A DNA stretch of 64,000 nucleotides from Rhodoferax sp. (lineage in GTDB: Bacteria; Pseudomonadota; Gammaproteobacteria; Burkholderiales; Burkholderiaceae_C). Position numbers and translations under genes: made by a program. Below, piece after piece: positions 46,076 to 54,371 of the stretch (the first letter of the stretch is position 1; every line of letters starts with the position of its first letter). The notes below the pieces were generated by a model that worked only from the letters and a program-made list of their open reading frames with translations, ran no database searches and was not told the origin of the DNA. Location: NCBI GenBank assembly GCA_030682475.1, contig JAUXOA010000053.1, forward strand, positions 22,848 through 86,847, written 5' to 3'.

Positions 46076-46954
46076 ATGAACCCTTTTCGACCCCGTCTTG
46101 GCGCCCGTATTGCCCTGTACCTTGATCTCATTCGCTGGAGCCGCCCGACTGGCTGGTTGTTGCTGCTATGGCCTACCTTGAGCGCCCTGTGGATCGCCGC
46201 GAACGGCTTTCCCGGCTGGCATTTGTTGACGGTGTTCACACTGGGCACCATCCTGATGCGCAGTGCGGGCTGTTGCATCAACGACGTGGCAGACCGCGAG
46301 TTTGACCGTCACGTCAAACGCACGGCGGGACGCCCGGTGACTACCGGGGCAGTGTCGGTGAAAGAGGCTCTGTTGCTCGGCGCGCTGCTGGCGCTGCTGG
46401 CGTTTGCCCTGGTACTCACTACCAACACCGCCACCATCGGCTGGTCGTTTGCAGCGCTGGCTGTCACGCTGGCCTACCCCTATGCCAAACGTTTCGTCTC
46501 GATGCCGCAAGCGGTGCTGGGCGTGGCCTTCAGCTTCGGCATTCCGATGGCCTTCTCCGCCGTGCAAGGCGGAGTGCCGCTGCTGGCCTGGGTTTTACTG
46601 CTGGGCAATCTGTTCTGGGTGCTGGCCTATGACACCGAGTACGCCATGGTGGACCGCGATGACGACCTCGCTATTGGCATGAAAACATCGGCCATTACGC
46701 TGGGGCGGCTGGACGTGCCGGTGGTCATGCTCAGTTATCTGGCTTACCTGACTATTTGGGCGCTAGCCCTCGTTGAATATTCGTTAGGCGCTATGTTTTA
46801 TATGGCGCTTGTGCTGGCTTTGGGTCAAGTGGTGTGGCACTACAGCCTGATTCGCAACCGCTCGCGCGAAGGTTGTTTCAAGGCCTTTCGCCACAACCAC
46901 TGGCTCGGATGCACCCTGTTTGCAGGCATTGCAGTGAGCTACGCCCTAAAATAG
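46076..46954 (+). CDS. ubiA: 4-hydroxybenzoate polyprenyltransferase
   Basis: 292 residues from [20 protein letters not shown], eight or nine membrane helices. It prenylates 4-hydroxybenzoate in ubiquinone synthesis at the inner membrane. The two Mg2+-diphosphate motifs are [14 protein letters not shown] (about 63-76) and [13 protein letters not shown] (about 188-200). It starts 10 bp after oxyR. Near its 3' end (about 46758-46800) an AT-richer patch with repeated GGCGCTA differs from the surrounding base use but keeps the frame. Confidence 0.95.
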   Translation: MNPFRPRLGARIALYLDLIRWSRPTGWLLLLWPTLSALWIAANGFPGWHLLTVFTLGTILMRSAGCCINDVADREFDRHVKRTAGRPVTTGAVSVKEALLLGALLALLAFALVLTTNTATIGWSFAALAVTLAYPYAKRFVSMPQAVLGVAFSFGIPMAFSAVQGGVPLLAWVLLLGNLFWVLAYDTEYAMVDRDDDLAIGMKTSAITLGRLDVPVVMLSYLAYLTIWALALVEYSLGAMFYMALVLALGQVVWHYSLIRNRSREGCFKAFRHNHWLGCTLFAGIAVSYALK

Positions 46955-46975
46955 AAAAGCCGCCCGCAGGCGGTC
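46951..46975 (-). terminator. Terminator of proC, near the ubiA end
   Basis: On the minus strand ACCGCC-TGCG-GGCGGC is followed by TTTTCTATTTT, a good intrinsic terminator. Stem bases are 46959-46964 and 46969-46974. It begins 21 bp after the proC stop and lies against the ubiA stop; on the plus strand only a weak T-run follows. Confidence 0.7.
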
Positions 46976-46995
46976 TGTTGAAGGCCTGTCGACGT

Positions 46996-47811
46996 TCAGG
47001 CACCACCAAATTCATCGCCCAACTCCTTGGCCCGGCGATTGGCGGCGTGCATGGCTCTGACAAACTGGGTTTTAACGTTGTCGTTTTCCATGGAAGAAAT
47101 GGCGGCATGCGTGGTGCCACCTTTGGAGGTGACGCGCTGGCGCAGGATCTCGGGTGGCTCGCCGGCGCTGCGTGCCAGCTCACCGGCCCCGATAAAGGTG
47201 GCCACCGTCAATTGGCAGGCCTGAGCGCGCGTCAGGCCCATGTCGACGCCAGCATCGGTCATCGCTTCCATGAAGTAAAACATGTAGGCCGGGCCGGAGC
47301 CGGACAGGGCCGTCACCGCATCGAGCTGGACTTCTGCATCGAGCCAGAGAAACTCACCGGTGCTCGAAATCACCTGGCTGACCCGGTTCTTGTCATCGGC
47401 CGTCACCGCTGGCCGCGCAAACAGGGCGGTGATGCCTTTACCAATCAGCGCCGGTGTGTTCGGCATGGCGCGCACCACCCTCTGAGTACCCAGCCAGCGC
47501 GCAATGCTGTCGCTGCGGATGCCGGCGGCGACGCTCAAATGCAAGGCATTTTGGGTGTGCAAGCGCACTTGCAGCGCGGCTTCCTTGAAGGTCTGCGGCT
47601 TGATGGCCCAAATCACCAGCGCGGCCTGGGCTAAAAACGCACCGGGCTGGGCCTGGGCGACGATGCCGTAGCGGCTTTTGAGCTTTTCCTGGGCCTCGGC
47701 AAACGGCTCCACCACGTCGATATGGCGGGGCAAGAAGCCCTGGCCGATCAAGCCGCCGATGATGGCGCTGGCCATGTTGCCGCCGCCAATGAATGCAATG
47801 CGTTCGCTCAT
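46996..47811 (-). CDS. proC: Pyrroline-5-carboxylate reductase
   Basis: 271 residues. Last step of proline synthesis, NAD(P)H-dependent. GGGNMA (9-14) is the dinucleotide-binding loop; VRAMPNTPALIGKGITAL and the signature GSGPAYMFYFMEAM follow, then GGTTHAAISSME near the end. ATG at 47811 with AGGGACATCC before it; an earlier in-frame codon would add 11 atypical residues. Stand-alone unit. Confidence 0.96.
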   Translation of the reverse strand: MSERIAFIGGGNMASAIIGGLIGQGFLPRHIDVVEPFAEAQEKLKSRYGIVAQAQPGAFLAQAALVIWAIKPQTFKEAALQVRLHTQNALHLSVAAGIRSDSIARWLGTQRVVRAMPNTPALIGKGITALFARPAVTADDKNRVSQVISSTGEFLWLDAEVQLDAVTALSGSGPAYMFYFMEAMTDAGVDMGLTRAQACQLTVATFIGAGELARSAGEPPEILRQRVTSKGGTTHAAISSMENDNVKTQFVRAMHAANRRAKELGDEFGGA

Positions 47812-47862
47812 GGATGTCCCTGTAGTTGGTTCGCCACAAACCATGTGGCTGAGTCCTGAAGT

Positions 47863-48084
47863 CTAATCAAAAGCTGCGGTACTCGGGTTGAGGCGGCGTA
47901 CCCAGTCGAGCAATAAATCCTGATCCTGCCGCGACAGCGCTGCAATCAATACGGCCAGATCGTCGTGGCAGGAAACGGTGATCAAAGGGCGCTTCAGGCG
48001 CCACGCCATATACTCCATGAAACGAGTCTTGTCGCAGCCGGTCGGCTCGTAATACGGCTCGAACTCGACAAAATATTCTTCAGA
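47863..48084 (-). pseudogene. Relic of a NorQ/CbbQ-type AAA+ ATPase
   Basis: An open stretch with no start codon at its upper end (TAA lies just before it) translates to [13 protein letters not shown], then [29 protein letters not shown] and a C-terminal piece ending [20 protein letters not shown] and [19 protein letters not shown] match the NorQ/CbbQ family, where GPTGCGKTRF is the Walker A loop; here the loop reads [10 protein letters not shown] and the core between HDDL and the C-terminus is missing. Two internal deletions leave about 74 codons of a roughly 260-residue protein. Confidence 0.75.
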
Positions 48085-48162
48085 TTAGTGCGCGTGCTTG
48101 CATGGTTTATCTTAATCGTGAACGTGAAAGAATTGATTACTACTTGATGAGGAACGGTTTAT

Positions 48163-48579
48163 ATGGAAAGCAATCAGGCTGAAAATTTGCCCGCAAAAGA
48201 GATGTTAAGAGCGCTGGCGCTTACCGCCAATGCGGGTGCCCACACCTCGCACATGAATCTGATCTCTAAAGAGGTGAGTGTGTATGGGGCGCCCGGTTTT
48301 GACGTGATTGGTTACGATGACTGGGCGCGGCAGTGCCAACATCAATTTGATGAAGGCTTGCTGAAGCGGGTGAGCTACGAGGGTTTGCGCGTGGTGACTG
48401 TCACATCAGGCAATGTGCTGTTCAAGACCATTGAGACGGTGGAAGGCACCGATGGGACGGTCAACCGCCATGGCCTGGAAGTGCTGATCCGCAAAGAAGC
48501 GGATGGAAAATGGCGTGTGTTGCAGGAGCGCATTCTGGCGCTTGATGAAGTCGAATTTGACAGCCGCAAAACGCACTGA
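48163..48579 (+). CDS. NTF2-like (SnoaL-type) protein, unknown function
   Basis: 138 residues, no signal peptide or membrane segment. Alternating strands (LRVVTVTSGNVLFKTIETVE and LEVLIRKEADGKWRVLQERI) after an N-terminal helix suggest the cone-shaped NTF2 fold. DVIGYDDWARQCQHQFDEG fits that family. It stands convergent to the ATP-grasp gene, 15 bp apart; whether it belongs to that pathway is not known. I do not recognise a specific role. Confidence 0.6.
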   Translation: MESNQAENLPAKEMLRALALTANAGAHTSHMNLISKEVSVYGAPGFDVIGYDDWARQCQHQFDEGLLKRVSYEGLRVVTVTSGNVLFKTIETVEGTDGTVNRHGLEVLIRKEADGKWRVLQERILALDEVEFDSRKTH

Positions 48580-48594
48580 GACGGATGATATTGC

Positions 48595-49923
48595 TCACCG
48601 CGCTGCCCCAGCCATGCCAACAATCCGGCCACATTGACCACGCTTTGCAGCGAGCGGTTTCAGCGCGTGCTCGGGAGTGATATCGAATGCCAGTAGCCGC
48701 TGAGCGGTTCGCAGCGCGATTTCTGCGGCAGCGGGGGTGGCAGCGCGGCTGAATATAAAGCCCAGATAGCTCGCCCCCTCCGGTGGCGGCACCAGGGTCT
48801 GGCCGGGTAGCGCAACCATGCGGATGTCGGTGATGCCGGGGGTTTTCAGCGCAGCCTCAAGATTGTGCACCCCACGGTAGATTCCGCGCCGGGGGATGGG
48901 GATCATCATCACGCCCGAGGCGTCTGTGTTTCCGTTCCCGTTGCCGTCACCATTCGCGGCGTGTGCCAGGGGCAGCGGCGGCAGGTCGAGTGCTTGTTGC
49001 AGGATCAGTTGCTCGATCGGCATGCCCAGCGCGTGGGTCAGCACCCGTCCGCACAGCCCGCCGATGGAGCGGGCGGCCACTTCCAGCAGCCAGACCCCGG
49101 CAGCGTTGATACGCATTTCCGCGTGTATCGGCCCAGTGCTGAGTCCCGTCAGGCGGCAGATGTTTTGCACCGCTGCGAGAATTTCTGCCTGAATTTTTTC
49201 CGGCAGGCGCGAAGGGGTGACATAAATAGTTTCTTCAAAATAGGGGCCGTCCAGCGGGTCGGGTTTGTCGAACAGCGCCAGCGGGGTGAGCTTGTCGTGC
49301 TGCAGAATTCCCTCTAGCGCATGTTCCGATCCAGGAATGAAATCTTCGATGATCAGGCCAAGCTCTCTGGCATCGCGATCTGCTTTGCCCTGGATGTCTC
49401 TGGCCCAGCTTAGCGCCGAGTTGTATTCTTCGGCGTTATCAACGCGAATCACGCCGCGACTGGCGGAGAGTCGCCTTGCCTTGACGACTGCAGGAAAACG
49501 TATTTCAGGCAGTAACGCAAGCGGGTCGTCGCTGTCGGCCAGATGCTGAAACCCAGGGCAAGGGAATCCATGCTGCCGTTGCAACTGCCGGAAAGCCAGT
49601 TTGTCCCGCGTGAGCCGCACTGCTGCGGGTAGGTTGCCCGGCAGAGCCAACTGCTCAGCCAGCAGAGCCGCCAGCTCCAGCCCGCTGTCATCCACCGCCA
49701 GCACCGCATCAGGTTTCTGTGGCAGTGATTTCAATACTGTTTGCGCAGCTTCAGCCGGGCGGTCAAAATGCAGCGCCAGCATGGGCGCAAGTCCCCACGA
49801 CGGCGCCAGTTGATGGCAATAATCGGCGGCAGTCATGATTTCCACACCCAGCACCTTGCCCGCTGCGAGAAAGGCTTCATTGCGGTAGGAGGCGGTGGGG
49901 AGCAGGAGCAGGATTTGTTTCAT
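48595..49923 (-). CDS. ATP-grasp ligase
   Basis: 442 residues from MKQILLLLPTASYRNEAFLA, just 1 bp from the radical SAM stop, so both are co-expressed. The ATP-grasp fold is seen in RLTRDKLAFRQLQRQHGFPC, FPAVVKARRLSASRGVIRVD, IIEDFIPGSEHALEGIL and the Mg2+ site IHAEMRINAAGVWLLEVAAR. ATP-grasp enzymes join a carboxylate to an amine or thiol through an acyl-phosphate. A Gly-Asn run (GDGNGNGNTD) lies near 365. Likely substrate is the product of the radical SAM neighbour (inference). Confidence 0.85.
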   Translation of the reverse strand: MKQILLLLPTASYRNEAFLAAGKVLGVEIMTAADYCHQLAPSWGLAPMLALHFDRPAEAAQTVLKSLPQKPDAVLAVDDSGLELAALLAEQLALPGNLPAAVRLTRDKLAFRQLQRQHGFPCPGFQHLADSDDPLALLPEIRFPAVVKARRLSASRGVIRVDNAEEYNSALSWARDIQGKADRDARELGLIIEDFIPGSEHALEGILQHDKLTPLALFDKPDPLDGPYFEETIYVTPSRLPEKIQAEILAAVQNICRLTGLSTGPIHAEMRINAAGVWLLEVAARSIGGLCGRVLTHALGMPIEQLILQQALDLPPLPLAHAANGDGNGNGNTDASGVMMIPIPRRGIYRGVHNLEAALKTPGITDIRMVALPGQTLVPPPEGASYLGFIFSRAATPAAAEIALRTAQRLLAFDITPEHALKPLAAKRGQCGRIVGMAGAAR

Positions 49924-49924
49924 C

Positions 49925-51343
49925 CTAAAAACTTTGTAACTGCTGGGTAGTCGGCTCAGCGCAGCAATACCAGGGTTCGGACATGCGGGCAATGGGGGCA
50001 CCAAAACCGCTTGCGGGAAGTAGGGGGGCTGGCTGTCCCAGTGCTGCATGAGTCAAGTTCCAGATGTGCTCGAATATTTCGCGGCGCGACAGTCCCTGTG
50101 CTTCAGCTTGAGCGGCGTAGCTCTGTGCTTGTTGTTGCAGTTGGTCTACGCGGGCGTCGTGGTGTTGCCACGGGTAGCCCAGGGTGGTCGCGTCAAAGTC
50201 TTCGATCAATTCACGAAATCCGGGCAGTTGTAACAGATACGATCCTTCGGGAATCAGCAGGCGGATGCAAAGCTGGATTGGCGGGACATTTTCGGCCAAA
50301 CCAAGATCAAGCAATCGCTGCAACAGATCGCGGTAGCCCTCGAGCGTGGTCCACGGCGTGAAAGCAACAAAGGTTGGCGCAAAACCAATGCCTGCCTGTT
50401 GCAACAACCTGGCGGCGCGGTCAAAATCGCGGCTGCTGTGATTCTTGGCGAGATATTGCAGAATGGTGTCGTCCACCGCTTCCACTGCCGAGGTGATGAA
50501 CAGGCAGCCGCAGCGCTTTAATTCAGACAGCAAATCGGCGTGTTCGATCAGGTGTTGCACTTTGATGGTGGCATCGAAAGTGATTTCCGGGAATTCGGTA
50601 TGCAGCGCCTGCGCGAGTTTCCTCGCGTGGGTCGGGCCGTTGAAAAAATCCGGGTCGCCGAAAGAGATGTGGCTGGCGCCCTGCGCTGCCTGCTGGCGAA
50701 TGTCCGCCATCACCACTTCCACCGGCACGATACGGAATTTGCCTTGGTACACCGGCACCACCGGGCAGTGGCGGCACAGATGCTTGCAGCCACGGCTGCC
50801 CTCGGCGAAAGCGACAGTTTTTTTCCCGCCACCGGGCAATTGCAGATGCGCATAACCCGCCAACGGCGGCAGTCCTGATCGGTCGGGCGTCAGAAACTCA
50901 ATCTTCTCGAGATTGACGACGGGCTCCAGTTGACAGGGTTGATTTGGCAGCGTGAAGCTTGCCTGATTTTCCCGCAGCCTTTGTGCGAGAGAGAGTATGC
51001 CCGGCTCGAATTCACCCCCCAGCACTGTGCCGACGCCGACGTTCGGGCTACGCAGCAGCGCTTCATTCATCGGCGCATACAGGCCATAGACGCACAAATG
51101 CGCGCCGGGGGCGATCTGTCTGATGCGGGGGATGGCTTCCAGTGCGATGCGCGTGGCGGTGTGCATACCGACATAGATTGCCACCAATCCGGCGTCAGCA
51201 AGCACCGCCGGTTCCAGCTTTTGCAGCGACAGATCGAGACAATGCACGTCAAAGCCCTCGCGCTTCAGCCACGCAGCAGGTTGCGCCAGTGCAAAAGGCT
51301 GACGTCCCAGTTCGTAGGGGTTGACCAGGATGACTTTGAACAT
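49925..51343 (-). CDS. B12-binding-type radical SAM protein, CCAEP tail
   Basis: 472 residues. The N-terminal part (1-120) looks like a cobalamin-binding Rossmann domain (VILVNPYELGRQPFALAQPA, VYGLYAPMNEALL), though the DxHxxG motif is absent. The radical SAM cluster site is CKHLCRHC (Cys186, Cys190, Cys193); SFGDPDFFNGP follows. The C-terminus reads EPWYCCAEP with Cys460-Cys461. I recall a family named CUAEP/CCAEP-tail radical SAM (seleno)protein, in which the first Cys can be selenocysteine; here both codons are TGC. No function is known for it. Confidence 0.85.
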   Translation of the reverse strand: MFKVILVNPYELGRQPFALAQPAAWLKREGFDVHCLDLSLQKLEPAVLADAGLVAIYVGMHTATRIALEAIPRIRQIAPGAHLCVYGLYAPMNEALLRSPNVGVGTVLGGEFEPGILSLAQRLRENQASFTLPNQPCQLEPVVNLEKIEFLTPDRSGLPPLAGYAHLQLPGGGKKTVAFAEGSRGCKHLCRHCPVVPVYQGKFRIVPVEVVMADIRQQAAQGASHISFGDPDFFNGPTHARKLAQALHTEFPEITFDATIKVQHLIEHADLLSELKRCGCLFITSAVEAVDDTILQYLAKNHSSRDFDRAARLLQQAGIGFAPTFVAFTPWTTLEGYRDLLQRLLDLGLAENVPPIQLCIRLLIPEGSYLLQLPGFRELIEDFDATTLGYPWQHHDARVDQLQQQAQSYAAQAEAQGLSRREIFEHIWNLTHAALGQPAPLLPASGFGAPIARMSEPWYCCAEPTTQQLQSF

Positions 51344-51358
51344 CGGGGAAACACTGAC

Positions 51359-51775
51359 TTATTTTGACTTGGGCCGCCCATCGAACGGGAGCGATCCGGC
51401 CACCTGCTCGCGGCTTGCACCGGCCTCTTCCATGCGTTGCAGATAGCGTTGCCACATTTCATCCTGATGCAGGCCGTAGTCATAGAGCGAATTCCACGAA
51501 TAGATGCCGGTGTTGTGGCCATCGGAAAAAAACAGGTTGATCGCGTAATTGCCGACCGGCTCAATGTCGGTGATAGTCACCTCTTTTTTGCCGATTTGCA
51601 GCACTTCCTGTCCCGGGCCGTGACCACGCACTTCCGCCGAAGGTGAATGGATCCGCAGAAATTCGCAGGGCAGCCGGAAAGTCTTGCCGTCGGCAAAAGA
51701 AATTTCAAGCAACCTGGATTGCTGATGCAGTTTTATTTCAGTGGGACTGGGGGCGTCTTTGTTGAGTTCTGCCAT
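51359..51775 (-). CDS. DUF971 (GBBH-like N-terminal) protein
   Basis: 138 residues. LLEISFADGKTFRLPCEFLR, ITDIEPVGNYAINLFFSDGH and the end of the domain TGIYSWNSLYDYG are the DUF971 pattern, the beta fold that also starts gamma-butyrobetaine hydroxylases. In bacteria it occurs alone near iron-sulfur proteins such as Mrp/ApbC. GGAGGAATATCGCC precedes the ATG, a perfect ribosome-binding site. First gene of the operon with the radical SAM and ATP-grasp genes, 15 bp ahead of the former. Confidence 0.85.
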   Translation of the reverse strand: MAELNKDAPSPTEIKLHQQSRLLEISFADGKTFRLPCEFLRIHSPSAEVRGHGPGQEVLQIGKKEVTITDIEPVGNYAINLFFSDGHNTGIYSWNSLYDYGLHQDEMWQRYLQRMEEAGASREQVAGSLPFDGRPKSK

Positions 51776-51926
51776 GGCGATATTCCTCCAATGCGATGTG
51801 TAATGTGTACATGCCCATAATAAACCAGTAGAGGGGAAACTAAAACCTCCTCCAGCATCGATGGGGCGATGATGAAAGCACCACTGGCTCAGTCAAGCGT
51901 GCAGAAAAATCAACTCGGCGTAAACA

Positions 51927-53165
51927 TTATTTACGGATAAGTTCTTGGCCTTGATCACTCTGGCGATGGATGACACGATTACGCCCCTGTTCCTTCGCTA
52001 CGTAGAGGCATTCATCCACGCGTTCTAGCGTGGCCTCGATGGCTTCGCCGGTTTCGTATTGGGTGACGCCGACGCTGGTGCTGAGCTGGATGACTTCGTC
52101 GTTTGGCGCGCTGACCCTGGTGTCATGGCAGTTCTGGCGGATACGCTCGGCAACCTCCATGGCCGCCTCGCTGGTGACGTTGGTTAATACAGCGACGAAT
52201 TCCTCGCCGCCGAAGCGCGCGATGATGTCATGGTCGCGCAGTCCGTTCTTGAGAATTTGCGCGGTCTCCTTGAGCACCTTGTCACCGGTCAGATGCCCGT
52301 AGTTGTCGTTGATGCGTTTGAAGCGGTCAAGGTCGAACATCAGGATGCAAAACGGCCGTTGTTTTTTGTTGTTATGGGTAACTTCTGTTGCCAATCGCTT
52401 CATCAGCACACGCCGGTTGATGAGGCCGGTCAGAGGGTCTTGCGTCGATTCCCGGTAAAGCTTCAACAACATCAACAATTGACCGGTTTGAATCCACAGC
52501 GAGACGCCGACAATCATCATCAGCACCCACAGCTTGTCGAGGGTGTCGAGGCTGATCAGAGGCCCCAGATAGGCAGTGATGCCAAGCTGCGCAAGCACAA
52601 TTACCGCGCTCAGCAGCAGGCCGTAAGCGAGCGTTAGCGGGAACACCCCAAGCATCGCTGCCATCACGCTCGGCATGAAGCTGTAACCGACCAGCGGCGT
52701 CTCCGCAACCGGCTGGCTAAGGATAAAAATTGAGGCGACATAGAACGCTATAGGCGCGATGATGGTCAGGCTCAGCAGCGCATCGGTTTGCCGGCTTGAA
52801 AGTTTGCGCAGCGTCAATACCGCAATCAACAGCAGGAAGGCGGCAAGCATGCTGCGCGCAAGGGCGATGGCGGGGAAGTGCTCAGGCCGCAGTGTCACCA
52901 AGTCTATCGGCATCCACAGCGGTACCACGATAGCGAAGAAGAGCGCCATGAAGCGAAGCCGTATGGCAATATATTCGGCCCGGGTTTCGACAAAATCGTG
53001 GGAGTGTTGCCGCGTACTGATGATGTCGTCGAGGCGAAAATGAGCCCAATACGGCGTCACGCGACCGATCCATGAGACCCCCTTCCCGGGCGTTGCCGTT
53101 GGCGCGAGCTTTTCGCTGCGGCGGTCTTCGCCAAGCGCGGTGCTCTGGGTGGATGGGTGCGGCAC
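51927..53165 (-). CDS. Membrane diguanylate cyclase (GGDEF)
   Basis: 412 residues from a GTG at 53165 that follows AAAAAGGAAACGCCT; upstream in-frame codons lack such a site. About six membrane helices lie between residues 75 and 235. The GGDEF domain has DPLTGLINRRVLM, FDLDRFKRINDNYGHLTGD and the active GGEEF in IARFGGEEFVAVL. The inhibitory I-site RxxD is present (RDHD five residues before GGEEF), so product feedback is expected. It makes c-di-GMP. It is divergent from the lipid-type cluster with a 207-bp spacer. Confidence 0.92.
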   Translation of the reverse strand: MPHPSTQSTALGEDRRSEKLAPTATPGKGVSWIGRVTPYWAHFRLDDIISTRQHSHDFVETRAEYIAIRLRFMALFFAIVVPLWMPIDLVTLRPEHFPAIALARSMLAAFLLLIAVLTLRKLSSRQTDALLSLTIIAPIAFYVASIFILSQPVAETPLVGYSFMPSVMAAMLGVFPLTLAYGLLLSAVIVLAQLGITAYLGPLISLDTLDKLWVLMMIVGVSLWIQTGQLLMLLKLYRESTQDPLTGLINRRVLMKRLATEVTHNNKKQRPFCILMFDLDRFKRINDNYGHLTGDKVLKETAQILKNGLRDHDIIARFGGEEFVAVLTNVTSEAAMEVAERIRQNCHDTRVSAPNDEVIQLSTSVGVTQYETGEAIEATLERVDECLYVAKEQGRNRVIHRQSDQGQELIRK

Positions 53166-53372
53166 AGGCGTTTCCTTTTTTTGTATGAGGATGGATGACG
53201 TCAAGCATAAGTCAAACACGCCGGTCAATCCACCGATACCAGGAAAATTTTCTCGCCAACTTCAGTCGGCTGCCGGCCACCGCTTTGATCCAGGCAGCCC
53301 GGTCATCGTGCTCGGTCTGGCGCAAACAATGTCAGTTACCATCAAAACATCACCCGGAAATCCTGAAAAACC

Positions 53373-53687
53373 ATGCCTATGTCTACGCTGTCTGAATCCT
53401 CTTCACAATCTACTGCCGCGCCGGCAGCCGATGCTGCACTGATGCGTGAAGTCGCCGAACTGGTGGTTTCTTCGCTCAATCTCGAAACAACCGCCGCCGA
53501 CATCCAGCCCGACGATGCGCTGTATGGCGACGGTCTGGGCCTCGATTCGATCGACATCCTGGAGATCGCACTGGTGCTGTCCAAACGCTACGGTCTGCAG
53601 TTGCGCGCAGACCACGAGGACAACACGGCCATCTTCACGTCGCTGCGCAGCCTGAGCGAGCACATCGCCCTGCAAAGAACGAAGTGA
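53373..53687 (+). CDS. Acyl carrier protein
   Basis: 104 residues; ATG at 53379 is the alternative start. The 4'-phosphopantetheine serine is Ser59 in GDGLGLDSIDILEIALVL, the ACP hallmark. A 25-residue Ser/Ala-rich N-terminal extension precedes the domain. It is the first gene of nine that overlap or touch. It would hold the acyl or aryl chain for the ligase, dehydratase and acyltransferase encoded downstream. Confidence 0.92.
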   Translation: MPMSTLSESSSQSTAAPAADAALMREVAELVVSSLNLETTAADIQPDDALYGDGLGLDSIDILEIALVLSKRYGLQLRADHEDNTAIFTSLRSLSEHIALQRTK

Positions 53688-54355
53688 AATGCGGTTTGAC
53701 GGCAAAACTGCTGCGCAGCGCTCGCTGGGCCGCCATTGCCGCCTTCGGTCTTGCCTACTCGGTCCTCGCGCATCTGGCGGCAGCGGACCCCAGCCCCGAC
53801 CTGTTCGACGCGTCCGTGGCAATCGTGCCATTGGTAGCGCTGGCCGGGGTGCTGGCCTGGCGCTCGCCACAGCGGCCCTGGATGCTGCTTTTATACCTGG
53901 CGGGCATCGCCGCCCTGTATGGCCTAAGCGGCTGGCTGGTGCAGCACTACAACTGGGTTTTTCTGCTCCAGCACGCCGGCATACAGGCTCTGCTGGGCCT
54001 GGCCTTTGGCCGCACACTGCGCTCCGGCCAGGTGCCCATGGTGTCGCGTTTTGCCGCCATCGTGCATGGCCGTCTGTCGCCCGCGCTGGCCCGCTACACC
54101 CGACACGTCACCTGGGCCTGGACGCTGTATTTTGGCGTCATGACCACGTTGTCGCTGTTGTTGTTCTGGCTGGCACCGGTCGCCGTCTGGTCGGTCTTTG
54201 CCAACCTGCTGAACCTGCCGCTGCTGGTCCTGATGTTTACCGCAGAGTACGTGGCGCGCCTGTGCCTGCTGGCGCCATCCGACCGGGCCGGCCCGCTGGA
54301 GGCGATTCGCGCCTACCGGGAGGTCCGCTCGGGCGTGCGGCCACCATCCGTCTGA
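53684..54355 (+). CDS. Integral membrane protein, COG4648 (ApeG-like)
   Basis: 223 residues starting GTG, overlapping the ACP stop (GTGA). Six predicted helices. The stretch LQHAGIQALLGLAFGRTLRSG and the following VTWAWTLYFGVMTTLSLLLF match a membrane protein family that in aryl-polyene clusters sits between the ACP and the ligase. Its biochemical role is unknown; a scaffold or chain-handling role at the inner membrane is possible. Another frame starting at 53689 is a shadow. Confidence 0.75.
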   Translation: MKCGLTAKLLRSARWAAIAAFGLAYSVLAHLAAADPSPDLFDASVAIVPLVALAGVLAWRSPQRPWMLLLYLAGIAALYGLSGWLVQHYNWVFLLQHAGIQALLGLAFGRTLRSGQVPMVSRFAAIVHGRLSPALARYTRHVTWAWTLYFGVMTTLSLLLFWLAPVAVWSVFANLLNLPLLVLMFTAEYVARLCLLAPSDRAGPLEAIRAYREVRSGVRPPSV

Positions 54356-54371
54356 GAGGCCGCGTTTGTCC

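Noticed and set aside
49999..50016. Possible selenocysteine codon in the CCAEP tail
   Set aside because: Both cysteine codons are TGC, and no TGA is present in the tail.
51869..51940. Plus-strand small frame of 23 residues (MMKAPLAQSSVQKNQLGVNI...) beside the radical SAM operon, considered as a precursor peptide
   Set aside because: No good ribosome-binding site, opposite strand to the operon, and it overlaps the end of the GGDEF gene; no leader/core pattern.
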